Shown here: one piece after another, positions 56,195 to 64,000 of the stretch | Position numbering within the stretch: position 1 is the stretch's first letter | How the letters are laid out: each line of letters begins with the position of its first letter | NCBI GenBank assembly: GCA_027214255.1 | Contig: JAPWHL010000015.1 | Location: 1-64,000 of the forward strand | Length of the DNA stretch: 64,000 nucleotides | Direction of reading: 5' to 3' | Source of the DNA: Roseovarius aestuarii | GTDB taxonomy: Bacteria > Pseudomonadota > Alphaproteobacteria > Rhodobacterales > Rhodobacteraceae | Program-made: the position numbers and the translations under genes | The notes under the pieces: generated by a model | The model's input: the letters and a program-made list of their open reading frames with translations, nothing else | What the model was told of the DNA's origin: nothing | Database searches by the model: none

Positions 56195-56896
56195 TCAATA
56201 TGTGCGGATCAAGCCCACCAACCGGCCCTGCACCTTGACCTTGTCATCGGGCAGAATGCGCGTTTCATAAGCGGGATTGGCAGCCTCCAAAGCGATAGCA
56301 CCGCTGCGGCGGAAGAACCGTTTTAGCGTTGCTTCGTGATCTTCGATCAAGGCCACGACGATGTCGCCATTGTTGGCCACAGACGTTTCACGGATCACCA
56401 CAACGTCGCCATCATTGATTCCCGCATCGATCATCGAGTCGCCCTTGACCTCAAGTGCGTAATGCTCGCCGGGGCCGGAAATCATCGCGCCGGGCACGGC
56501 CACATTCTGAGTGGCATGTTCAAGGGCCTCGATCGGAACACCGGCCGCGATGCGGCCCACCAATGGAACATCCAGAGAGTGAGATGCATTGACGGGCTGC
56601 GCATTGGCCGGTTGCCCTGCATCCGGGCGATCACCGTCGATCACGCGGGGTGTAAAGCCATGCGAGGGGGCACCCCCCATGGATTCGGGCAGCTTCACGA
56701 TTTCCAAGGCACGGGCACGATGAGCTAAACGCCGGATAAACCCGCGTTCTTCTAGCGCGGTGATCAGTCGGTGAATGCCGGATTTCGAACGAAGGTCCAG
56801 CGCTTCTTTCATTTCGTCAAAGCTTGGCGGCACGCCATCGCGTTGCACACATTTGTTAATGTATTCCAGAAGATCCAGCTGTTTTTTGGTCAGCAT
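56195..56896 (-). CDS. lexA: SOS repressor LexA
   Basis: The 233-residue repressor starts [20 protein letters not shown] at 56896 with GGGGGC upstream. The winged helix-turn-helix covers about residues 1-65. The self-cleavage bond is Ala-Gly at about 118-119 ([12 protein letters not shown]), with catalytic Ser at about 154 ([12 protein letters not shown]) and Lys at about 192 (EATLKRFF). It is convergent with comEC, 19 bp away. Its own promoter carries a LexA box, so it is autoregulated. Confidence 0.97.
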   Translation of the reverse strand: MLTKKQLDLLEYINKCVQRDGVPPSFDEMKEALDLRSKSGIHRLITALEERGFIRRLAHRARALEIVKLPESMGGAPSHGFTPRVIDGDRPDAGQPANAQPVNASHSLDVPLVGRIAAGVPIEALEHATQNVAVPGAMISGPGEHYALEVKGDSMIDAGINDGDVVVIRETSVANNGDIVVALIEDHEATLKRFFRRSGAIALEAANPAYETRILPDDKVKVQGRLVGLIRTY

Positions 56897-56930
56897 AGGC
56901 CGCCCCCTTGCAAAACGAACATCTGTATTT

Positions 56931-56959
56931 GTTCTATACATGTTCTTGTTTTGTGTCAA
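56931..56959 (-). promoter_or_regulatory. lexA promoter with an alphaproteobacterial SOS box
   Basis: On the minus strand TTGACA (56959-56954) and TAGAAC (56936-56931) are 17 bases apart, a good sigma-70 type promoter. The SOS box GAAC-N7-GAAC (GTTC-N7-GTTC on plus, 56931-56945) overlaps the -10 element. It lies in the 83-bp gap between the moeA stop and the lexA start. Confidence 0.9.
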
Positions 56960-56979
56960 CGGCGCGGGTGGAATGCAAC

Positions 56980-58152
56980 TTATAGGTGTATGCACTCTAC
57001 CATGTCACCGGCCAGACGGGGGCCGTCATTGGGCGGGCGTACCAAAAGAACATCTGCGCGGGCAAGCTCTTGCAGCAATGCACTGTCTTGTCGTTCCACC
57101 GGGCGCACCCCGTCTTGGGACAAGGTGGCACGCATATAATGTTCGCGAACGCCATTGGCGGCAACATCAACCGCCAGAGTGGCCTGTGATCGTGGCGCTG
57201 GGGATGCACCCAGTCCCAGCATTATGCGCAGCATCGGAAGAATGAATACATGCCCGCAAACCATTGTCGATACAGGGTTTCCCGGCAGTCCAATCATGGC
57301 GGAGCTTCCCATGCGCCCGGCCATCAATGGTTTACCCGGTCTCATCGCCAGTTTGTAAAAGGACTGTTGCATGCCCAATTCTTGGGCGACCGGGGCCACC
57401 AGATCGTGATCGCCCACAGACGCGCCACCAATGGTCACGATCAAATCGGCCCCCGCGGCCAGTTCAAACGCCATGCGCAGGGATGCGCGTGTGTCGCGTG
57501 CAATCGGCAAAAGGCGCGCCGTTGCACCATGCGCCTCTAGCATCGCGGCCAGTCCAAACCCGTTTGAGGCTATAATCTGATCCGCGCGGGGCGTTTCACC
57601 GGGCATGACCAACTCATCGCCAGTGGCAATGATGGCAACGTCCGGGCGACGCGTGACCGGCACGTGGGCGATGTTCATCGACGCCAAGAGAGCCACATCG
57701 CGGGGGCTTAAAATACGCGGTGCATTTATCTGATTTCCAACGCAAAAATCTGCACCGGCGGGGCGGACATAGGCACGCGCATCAAAGGTGTCGTTCAGAA
57801 TGATACGGGTGCCGTCGCGTGAGACATCTTCTTGGATGATCACACGGTCCGAGCCTTTAGGCATCGGTGCGCCGGTGAAAATCCTCGCCGCCTGACTGGG
57901 GCCGACCGTTCCGTCAAATCCATTACCAGCAGCGGCCTCACCAATCACGTCAAATGCGGCTCCGGGGCTGACATCTTCGTTGCGAACGGCATAGCCATCC
58001 ATGGCCGAGGCTGCAAACGGCGGCTGGTCGCGCGTTGCCGTGACCGGACGCGCCAAAACACGTCCCCCCGCCGCACGCAATGGCACGGTTTCAGGTTCTA
58101 ACGGCGCGGCAAGCGCAAACAAATGATCCAGCGCTTGTTCAACAGAAATCAT
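56980..58152 (-). CDS. moeA: Molybdopterin molybdenumtransferase MoeA
   Basis: The 390-residue enzyme inserts molybdate into adenylated molybdopterin. It has [13 protein letters not shown] near residue 50, the MoCF-type core ([57 protein letters not shown]) and a C-terminal domain. The ATG follows moaC by 87 bp on the same strand. Full length for the family. Confidence 0.95.
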   Translation of the reverse strand: MISVEQALDHLFALAAPLEPETVPLRAAGGRVLARPVTATRDQPPFAASAMDGYAVRNEDVSPGAAFDVIGEAAAGNGFDGTVGPSQAARIFTGAPMPKGSDRVIIQEDVSRDGTRIILNDTFDARAYVRPAGADFCVGNQINAPRILSPRDVALLASMNIAHVPVTRRPDVAIIATGDELVMPGETPRADQIIASNGFGLAAMLEAHGATARLLPIARDTRASLRMAFELAAGADLIVTIGGASVGDHDLVAPVAQELGMQQSFYKLAMRPGKPLMAGRMGSSAMIGLPGNPVSTMVCGHVFILPMLRIMLGLGASPAPRSQATLAVDVAANGVREHYMRATLSQDGVRPVERQDSALLQELARADVLLVRPPNDGPRLAGDMVECIHL

Positions 58153-58239
58153 ATCGGCTCCGTTTGTTCGGGCTGGCAGGTGGTATGACGGTCATGCCGC
58201 CGCTTAGTAATCCCGTTCATGCTCATCAGGGTAGAACAT

Positions 58240-58731
58240 CTATTCTGCCTCGTAACGACCTGATTTTCCGCCTTCTTTCAGAATCACGCGCAATCCGCCG
58301 ATTTGCATGGCACGGTCCACTGCCTTGGCCATGTCATAGACGGTTAGAGCGGCAGTCGAGGCGGCGGTCAGGGCCTCCATTTCGACGCCGGTTTGACCGG
58401 TGGTCTTGACCGTCGCCAGTATCTGCACCCCTGGCAGATCGGGGTCCAGCGTCAGATCTACCGTGACCTTGGAGATGGCTAGCGGATGACAAAGCGGGAT
58501 CAGATCCGAGGTTTTCTTGGCTCCCATGATACCGGCCAGCCTGGCAACGCTAAGAACGTCCCCCTTCTTGGCACGCCCTTGGGCAATAATATCAAAGGTT
58601 TCATGCGTCATGCTGATGTGACACGCGGCGCTGGCCACGCGCGCGGTCGACGGTTTGCTTGAAACGTCAACCATATGCGCATCGCCCTTGGTGTCGAAAT
58701 GCGTCAGGCCAGAGGCGTGTGTATCGGACAT
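58240..58731 (-). CDS. moaC: Cyclic pyranopterin monophosphate synthase MoaC
   Basis: The 163-residue enzyme makes cPMP in molybdenum cofactor synthesis, together with MoaA. Catalytic regions are [20 protein letters not shown] and [16 protein letters not shown], plus [13 protein letters not shown] and [10 protein letters not shown]. The start [16 protein letters not shown] at 58731 shares one base with the trpC stop (TGATG), so it is coupled to the trp genes. Confidence 0.95.
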   Translation of the reverse strand: MSDTHASGLTHFDTKGDAHMVDVSSKPSTARVASAACHISMTHETFDIIAQGRAKKGDVLSVARLAGIMGAKKTSDLIPLCHPLAISKVTVDLTLDPDLPGVQILATVKTTGQTGVEMEALTAASTAALTVYDMAKAVDRAMQIGGLRVILKEGGKSGRYEAE

Positions 58732-59546
58732 CAGCCGCGCTCGTGGTGCAATGGATTGCTTAGCAACGCGCGTGTGGCACTGGCCACATCCTGTGCGCGC
58801 ATCAAGGTTTCCCCGATCAAGAAGCATCGCGCGCCGAAACGGGCAATATCGGCCAGATCCTCGGGGGTTTCCAATCCGCTTTCGCTAACGATAATCCGGT
58901 CGGCGGGCACCAGACGCGCCAGATGGCGTGTCGTGTCCAGCGAGGTTTCGAACGTGTTCAGATCACGGTTGTTGATCCCAACCAACGGCGAGGACAGGAG
59001 TGACGCACGGTTCAATTCGTCCTCGTTATGAACTTCGATAATTGCGTCCATGCCCCAGTTGGTTGCGGCCTCTTCAAGGGCCATCGCCTCGCTGTCAGAT
59101 ACACTGGCCATGATGATCAGGATACAATCGGCACCAAGGCTGCGCGCCTCGGCCACCTGATAGGGGTCATACATGAATTCCTTGCGCAGGACGGGCAGAT
59201 CGCAGGCTTCTCGCGCCTGTGTCAGATACTCTTTTGCGCCTTGAAAACTCGGAGTGTCTGTCAGAACCGACAGGCAGGCCGCGCCCCCGTCTGCATAGGC
59301 TGCTGCCAAGGTCGCGGGGTCGAAATCCTCGCGGATCAACCCTTTGGACGGGCTGGCTTTCTTGATCTCAGCGATCAGGCCATAGCCTTGCTTTGACGCT
59401 GCCAGAAGCGAGTCCTTGAACGGGCGGACGGAGGGCGCATTGCGGGCACGTTCCACCATTTCGCTTTCGGGAACTGCGGCTTTTGTGGCTGCGATTTCTT
59501 CAAGCTTGTAGGCTTTGATTTTTTCCAGAATGGTCGGGGTATTCAT
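58731..59546 (-). CDS. trpC: Indole-3-glycerol phosphate synthase
   Basis: The 271-residue TIM-barrel enzyme closes the indole ring in tryptophan synthesis. Conserved parts are [53 protein letters not shown] and [13 protein letters not shown], with [10 protein letters not shown] near the end. It is not fused to TrpF. It overlaps trpD by 4 bp and moaC by one base. Confidence 0.97.
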   Translation of the reverse strand: MNTPTILEKIKAYKLEEIAATKAAVPESEMVERARNAPSVRPFKDSLLAASKQGYGLIAEIKKASPSKGLIREDFDPATLAAAYADGGAACLSVLTDTPSFQGAKEYLTQAREACDLPVLRKEFMYDPYQVAEARSLGADCILIIMASVSDSEAMALEEAATNWGMDAIIEVHNEDELNRASLLSSPLVGINNRDLNTFETSLDTTRHLARLVPADRIIVSESGLETPEDLADIARFGARCFLIGETLMRAQDVASATRALLSNPLHHERG

Positions 59547-60565
59547 GCGGTCTCCGATGTGATGCGGGCCAGGGCGTCGATCTTGGCGCGTGCGGCGCCA
59601 CTGTCGATGCTGGTGCGGGCCATGTCGACCCCGGTTTTGAGGTCTGCGGCGTGATCCGCCACGACCAACGCGGCGGCAGAGTTTAACAAGACGGCGTCGC
59701 GATAGGCGCCGGGTGCGCCATCAAGCAAGGCAGCAAGCGCGGCGGCGTTGTGATCAGGGTCACCGCCCAGAATATCCTCGAAAGGATGAACAGGCAGGCC
59801 CGCATCCTCGGGGTGTACTTCCTGATCGGACACGGTGCCGTCGGTATTGAGCGCGGCAACCCAACTGATCCCGGCAATGCTGAGTTCATCTGTGCCGTCG
59901 CTGCCATGCACCAGCCATGCACGTTCAGACCCCAAACGCCCCAATGTTTCGGCCATCGGGCGGATCATGTCGCGCGAGAACGCGCCGGTCAACTGGCGTT
60001 TGACGCCTGCTGGGTTGGTCAATGGCCCAAGGATGTTGAAGATCGTGCGCGTTCCCAATTCGGTCCGAACGGGGCCGACATGGGCCATTGCCGGGTGATG
60101 CATGGGGGCCATCATGAACGCGATCCCAACGGATTCAAGAGCCTTTTCAACCCGTTCTGGGCCAATCATCACGTTGATACCCATTTGGGTCAATGCATCT
60201 GCTGCCCCTGATTTCGAGCTAAGATTGCGGTTGCCATGTTTGGCAACGCACACGCCTGCGCCTGCGACAACAAAGGCCGTCGCGGTCGAAATATTCAGTG
60301 TGCCTTTGCCGTCTCCACCGGTGCCGACGATGTCCATCGCGCCTTCGGGCGCGCGAACATGGTTGCATTTGTCGCGCATCACGGCCGCGGCTGCGGCGTA
60401 TTCGTCTACCGTTTCGCCCCGTGTCCGCAACGCCATCAGAAAACCGCCGATCTGGCTGGGGGTCGCTTCGCCGTTGAACAGGATACGAAACGCGCTCTCC
60501 GCTTCGTCTTGGCTGAGGGCGCGGTCGGCGGCTGCGCCAATCAGGGCTTTCAGGGCGTCGCTCAT
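59543..60565 (-). CDS. trpD: Anthranilate phosphoribosyltransferase
   Basis: The 340-residue enzyme transfers phosphoribose to anthranilate. It has the PRPP-binding [39 protein letters not shown], and the [14 protein letters not shown] region. It overlaps trpG and trpC by 4 bp each. Confidence 0.97.
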   Translation of the reverse strand: MSDALKALIGAAADRALSQDEAESAFRILFNGEATPSQIGGFLMALRTRGETVDEYAAAAAVMRDKCNHVRAPEGAMDIVGTGGDGKGTLNISTATAFVVAGAGVCVAKHGNRNLSSKSGAADALTQMGINVMIGPERVEKALESVGIAFMMAPMHHPAMAHVGPVRTELGTRTIFNILGPLTNPAGVKRQLTGAFSRDMIRPMAETLGRLGSERAWLVHGSDGTDELSIAGISWVAALNTDGTVSDQEVHPEDAGLPVHPFEDILGGDPDHNAAALAALLDGAPGAYRDAVLLNSAAALVVADHAADLKTGVDMARTSIDSGAARAKIDALARITSETA

Positions 60566-61155
60566 GCTGGGACCTGTGTGTTGGATTTCAAGGTATCAAG
60601 GAAGTTCTTCAACAGTGCATGCCCGTGCTGCGAGGCGATGGATTCGGGGTGAAACTGCACGCCTTCCAGTGGCAAGTTTCGGTGGCGCAGCCCCATGATG
60701 GTGCCATCTTCCAGCTCGGCTGTGACCTCAAGGCACTCGGGCAGGGTGGTCCGGTCCACGACCAGCGAGTGATAGCGCGTAGCTTCAAACGGCGAGGGCA
60801 GCCCGGCAAAGACGCCCAGACCCTTATGGTGAATATGCCCCATCTTGCCATGCACGATTTCGGAATGTCGCACCACTTTGCCTCCAAAGGCCTGACCGAT
60901 GGTCTGATGGCCCAAACATACACCCAAAAGGGGAATGCCCGCTTCGGCTGCGGCCAACGTCAGAGGCAGGCAGATCCCTGCCTGATCGGGGTCGCACGGT
61001 CCGGGCGAGAGCAAAATTCCCTCGGGGCGCAGGCCCATCGCGGCCTGCACATCCAGTGCGTCGTTGCGTTTTACCACCACATCGGCGCCCAACTCACCGA
61101 CATAGTGCACCAGATTGTATGTAAAACTGTCATAGTTATCGATTAGAAGCAGCAT
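60562..61155 (-). CDS. trpG: Anthranilate synthase glutamine amidotransferase component TrpG (PabA-like)
   Basis: The 197-residue class I amidotransferase starts [20 protein letters not shown] at 61155; a longer frame to 61245 is not conserved-looking. The catalytic Cys is at about residue 80 ([17 protein letters not shown]) and the His-Glu pair in [10 protein letters not shown]. It supplies ammonia to TrpE, and possibly to PabB. trpE itself is not in the window. Confidence 0.95.
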   Translation of the reverse strand: MLLLIDNYDSFTYNLVHYVGELGADVVVKRNDALDVQAAMGLRPEGILLSPGPCDPDQAGICLPLTLAAAEAGIPLLGVCLGHQTIGQAFGGKVVRHSEIVHGKMGHIHHKGLGVFAGLPSPFEATRYHSLVVDRTTLPECLEVTAELEDGTIMGLRHRNLPLEGVQFHPESIASQHGHALLKNFLDTLKSNTQVPA

Positions 61156-61251
61156 TTTGCTTTCCCGCGTGATTGGGGGCTGGAGGCCCGGGCCGTGGTC
61201 GCGGTATACTTGTTCAGGCTTGGCCCCTAGGGTCAAGAGCAGCAAGGCGCG

Positions 61252-62715
61252 ATGGCGCGAATTAAAAAGGGAGAAGTCCGGTTGGCACGGGGATTTCTGG
61301 CAGGTTTGATGATTGGCGCGGTTTTTTCGGGCGTCGGGTTGGGGGCTGTTTCTGTGCTCAACGGCCCTGTTAACGTTGAGGCGCCCGAGGCGACAACCCT
61401 AGAAGTTCCGGCGGGATCCGAATTTAACCAATCACGCGAAGATACCGCCGCACGCTTGCCCACCACAGATTCGGCGCTGGACGCCGGTGCTGAAACCCCG
61501 CAGGTGGGAACGACATCGCCGGACGACCTCAGCACGCTGGATCCGGCATCGACACAGCCTTCGGCGCGGCCCCAACTGGGCGAAGCGCAAGGCGATCTAA
61601 GCGCGCCGCAGGTGCCTGCAGGCGACAGTGGCGTTGTGTTTGACGATGCCAGCGCGGTTCAACCCGACGCACCTATGGTCCCCGATGCCCCGGAGGCCGC
61701 CAAAGAAGAATCCCTGTCGATCTCAACCGATCCTGCGCAGCCCGCCGCGCCCGAAGCACCGATAGACGACGCGGCCTTTCCCGAAGCAGTCGAGCCCCCC
61801 GAGACCATGACGCAACCAGACGTATCGCCGGACTCTGAACCCGAAGTCTCTGCCGTACCCGAGCCCTCTGCCGTACCCGAAGTCGCCGAACCCGAGGAGA
61901 CACCCGACGTCAGCTCCAGCACCATTGGCGACCTTGCGGAAGGTGTGGCGACCAACCGGCTGCCCTCTGTCACAGATGGCACCGCCGAGCCGACCGAGCC
62001 AATTGAAGAAGTTGCACAGGTCGAACCCGCACAGGATTTGCCCGCGATCGTGGCCAATGCAGAGCCGTTCGAGGCAAGCGGAGAAAAGCCCCTGATGGCG
62101 ATCATTCTGATTGATGACGGCTCCAGCTCTATTGGCCTGAATGCGCTTGCGGCGTTTCCTTATCCTTTAAACTTTGCGGTGGATGCCTTGGCCCCCAACG
62201 CGACCGAGACAATGGCGCGCTATCGCGCCGCAGGTTTTGAGGTGCTGGCACTGGCCAACCTGCCCGACGGTGCGCAGGCGGTGGATACCGAAATCACAAT
62301 GCAAACCATTCTTGGCGCTGTCCCCGAAGCGGTGGCGATTATTGAAGGCACCGGGACCGGCTTGCAAATCAGCCGCGATGCCAGCGAACAATTGGCACCG
62401 ATCCTGCTTGAATCAGGCCACGGTCTGGTTCTGTTTTCAAAGGGGCTGGATACGGCCAGCAAGCTGATCAGCCGCGAGGGTGTACCCGTGGGCACGGTCT
62501 TTCGCGATTTTGACGCCAAAGGCCAAAACGCGACTGTCATTCGCCGCTTTTTGGATCAGGCCGCGTTCAAGGCCGGGCGGGAGGATGGCGGTGTGATCAT
62601 GTTGGGCCGCTTGCGGGCCGACACGATCAGCGCGCTGTTACTTTGGGGGCTGCAAGACCGTGCCAACCGTGTGGAGCTGGCCCCGATTTCGGCTGTGCTG
62701 ACCGAAGGCCAATAA
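61252..62715 (+). CDS. Divergent polysaccharide deacetylase family protein with a long acidic linker
   Basis: The 487-residue protein has one N-terminal membrane helix ([20 protein letters not shown]), a long Pro/Glu/Ala-rich linker (about residues 45-270) with repeats such as [17 protein letters not shown], and a C-terminal divergent polysaccharide deacetylase domain ([40 protein letters not shown]-like GHGLVLF). The family (YibQ-like) lacks some metal ligands of true deacetylases. It probably sits in the periplasm and may act on peptidoglycan or cell division. It is divergent from trpG. Confidence 0.85.
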   Translation: MARIKKGEVRLARGFLAGLMIGAVFSGVGLGAVSVLNGPVNVEAPEATTLEVPAGSEFNQSREDTAARLPTTDSALDAGAETPQVGTTSPDDLSTLDPASTQPSARPQLGEAQGDLSAPQVPAGDSGVVFDDASAVQPDAPMVPDAPEAAKEESLSISTDPAQPAAPEAPIDDAAFPEAVEPPETMTQPDVSPDSEPEVSAVPEPSAVPEVAEPEETPDVSSSTIGDLAEGVATNRLPSVTDGTAEPTEPIEEVAQVEPAQDLPAIVANAEPFEASGEKPLMAIILIDDGSSSIGLNALAAFPYPLNFAVDALAPNATETMARYRAAGFEVLALANLPDGAQAVDTEITMQTILGAVPEAVAIIEGTGTGLQISRDASEQLAPILLESGHGLVLFSKGLDTASKLISREGVPVGTVFRDFDAKGQNATVIRRFLDQAAFKAGREDGGVIMLGRLRADTISALLLWGLQDRANRVELAPISAVLTEGQ

Positions 62716-62843
62716 GCCAATAAAGAGTTTGGCCTTTGAGTGAGGGTTCGCGGACATTGCGAAGCCTTGTCAGCCCTTTTGACCGTCCTCGCATTTCTAG
62801 ACGGGGCGGTGGTGGCCCAGGGCTTGGATCTAAACGAGTTCGG

Positions 62844-63404
62844 TTAACGGACCGGTTTTATGGCGTCTTGCCATGTGCCTGGGTCCAATCCGTCCAGCGT
62901 CCAATCCCCGATGCGCCACCGCACCAATCGCAGGGTGGGGTGCCCGACATTGGCTGTCATGCGCCGAACCTGACGGTTGCGCCCCTCGGTTAGTGTGATT
63001 TCAATCCAGCAATCGGGCACGGATTTGCGAAACCGGACTGGCGGGTTGCGCGGCCACAGATCAGGGGCGTCGATCCTGCGGGCTTGCGCAGGGCGCGTCG
63101 GGCCATCTTTAAGCGTCACACCGCCGCGCAGGGCGGCCAATGCTGAATCATCCGGCTCACCTTCGACCTGTACCAGATAGGTTTTCGGGGCCTTGAACTT
63201 TGGGTGGGCGATCCTTGCCTGCAATTTGCCGTCGTCAGTCAACAGCAACAACCCCTCGCTGTCGCGATCCAGGCGCCCGGCAGGATAAACGCCGGGCAGG
63301 CCGATGAAATCGGACAGGGTCGCGCGCGGGCTACCTTCTGTGCTGCGGTCGGTAAACTGTGACAGGACGCCATGCGGTTTGTTAAACAGGATCAATCGGG
63401 ACAT
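62844..63404 (-). CDS. RsuA/RluB/RluE-family pseudouridine synthase
   Basis: The 186-residue protein starts [19 protein letters not shown]; frames further upstream run to 63569 but lack conserved sequence. The catalytic Asp is in [19 protein letters not shown], followed by [13 protein letters not shown] and the C-terminal [20 protein letters not shown]. No S4 domain is present, as in RluE, so it probably modifies 23S rRNA. The exact uridine cannot be told from sequence. Confidence 0.9.
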   Translation of the reverse strand: MSRLILFNKPHGVLSQFTDRSTEGSPRATLSDFIGLPGVYPAGRLDRDSEGLLLLTDDGKLQARIAHPKFKAPKTYLVQVEGEPDDSALAALRGGVTLKDGPTRPAQARRIDAPDLWPRNPPVRFRKSVPDCWIEITLTEGRNRQVRRMTANVGHPTLRLVRWRIGDWTLDGLDPGTWQDAIKPVR

Positions 63405-63549
63405 GGCGCGGACCATTGTTGAAGCGTCTGGATGGAGACCGGAGAGGTCAGAGTGTCTGAATTCGTGAACAACGACAACAGGCATGACAGCATATAGGGC
63501 GTTCTCGGCCTTGGGTTGATTTCGAAATTCTGTCGGGCCCGTGGCATGA

Positions 63550-64000
63550 TCAATTGCTGAATTCGCCACTGATCGTTTGAAAGATAGACTCCGCGATCAC
63601 ACGATTTCCAACATGGTTGATGTGGCAAAAATCCAGATAGGGTGATGGGTCCAACCCGTCGAATGCGGCCGTTAGATCGGTTGAAAACGGGACGTTGGAC
63701 AGCGCGCTTTGAAATACCGGATAGGTCTGTTCGTAGGCGGATTTGACCAACTGGCTACCTGAGGTCGCGTCGCGGTCCAATATGCTGTTTTCGTAAGTGT
63801 TGGTTTCGCGCTTTGTGTAAATTGTCGGTTGCAGGAAGTGATAAAACGTCGCGCCGCTGTCGAGGGAAAAGGCTTGAGCCGTGTTTAGCACTGACAGATA
63901 GGCGTCAGTTGCTGAGTTGATCACCTCTGGATCAATGGCTTTGTCGCGCTCGGCTTGGTTCAGGGCGACCCGGAAAATTGCCAGTTCGCCTGCCAGCTTG
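63550..64000 (-). CDS. C-terminal part of an SGNH/GDSL-hydrolase-like protein (runs off the window)
   Basis: The frame is open to the window edge without a start in a natural place, so the gene continues beyond 64000. The visible 149 residues include [20 protein letters not shown] and, near the end, [19 protein letters not shown]. The D-x-x-H pattern with HxNHxG is the last catalytic block of SGNH hydrolases, often found in acetyl-transfer or deacetylation of surface polysaccharides. The first blocks are out of view. Confidence 0.65.
   Translation of the reverse strand, partial: KLAGELAIFRVALNQAERDKAIDPEVINSATDAYLSVLNTAQAFSLDSGATFYHFLQPTIYTKRETNTYENSILDRDATSGSQLVKSAYEQTYPVFQSALSNVPFSTDLTAAFDGLDPSPYLDFCHINHVGNRVIAESIFQTISGEFSN

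Noticed and set aside
1..64000. CRISPR arrays, toxin-antitoxin pairs, restriction systems or complete prophages
   Set aside because: No regularly spaced repeats and no matching protein families were seen on either strand; the lysis pair at 46-48 kb stands alone.

Overview
The window looks like a piece of chromosome from an alphaproteobacterium of the order Rhodobacterales (Roseobacter group). The basis is inference from gene order and protein families: dusB-ntrB-ntrC-ntrY-ntrX-trkA-trkH-hfq-hflX in one run, a fused ispDF, an NtrC without the sigma-54 contact loop, trpG-trpD-trpC-moaC-moeA-lexA in one run, a LexA box of the GTTC-N7-GTTC type, and G+C-rich codon use throughout. Most of it is ordinary, densely packed core genome with many 1-4 bp start/stop overlaps.

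Layout. 1-2.3 kb is the only clearly accessory part: the last codons and right end of an IS3-family element, a secreted trypsin-like protease, and a decayed tyrosine-integrase N-terminus. 2.3-7.9 kb is a cobalamin riboswitch followed by btuB-btuF-btuC-btuD-cbiZ, a corrinoid uptake and remodelling operon with overlapping, partly TTG, starts. 8.0-11.8 kb holds two identical tRNA-Asp genes, hpt with a small membrane protein, a Coq10/RatA-type protein, and the minus-strand operon ispDF-pgpA-cinA. 11.9-24 kb is the nitrogen-regulation and potassium block (dusB, ntrBC, ntrYX, trkAH, hfq, hflX). 24-32 kb has a penicillin-acylase-family Ntn hydrolase, a beta-hydroxyacid dehydrogenase, icd, a DsbA-family protein and a divergent acyl-CoA ligase/XRE-cupin regulator pair. 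32-40.5 kb has purL, a PLP-lyase/M24 peptidase pair, mazG, an M20 amidohydrolase/agmatinase pair, and two small envelope proteins. 40.6-43.5 kb is prfA-prmC-DUF4167. 43.7-51 kb has a LysR regulator, murI and the cytochrome c maturation genes ccmE, ccmF, ccmH, with a muramidase/holin lysis pair between ccmE and ccmF. 51-57 kb has gltA, gltX, comEC and lexA. 57-61 kb is moeA, moaC, trpC, trpD, trpG on the minus strand. The right end has a divergent polysaccharide deacetylase, a 23S-type pseudouridine synthase and the C-terminal part of an SGNH-hydrolase-like protein that runs off the window.

How it works together. The riboswitch operon imports corrinoids and CbiZ can strip the lower ligand so that imported analogues are rebuilt. 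NtrBC/NtrYX sense nitrogen status. The most interesting unresolved thread is a possible DNA-exchange theme: a holin/endolysin pair and comEC each have a near-consensus CtrA-type half-site pair (TTAA-N7-TTAA with one mismatch) upstream, and lexA lies next to comEC. In Rhodobacterales, CtrA and LexA are known to affect gene transfer agent production and DNA uptake, so these loci may belong to that regulon. This is inference; no gene transfer agent structural genes are in the window. No CRISPR array and no complete mobile element was seen.
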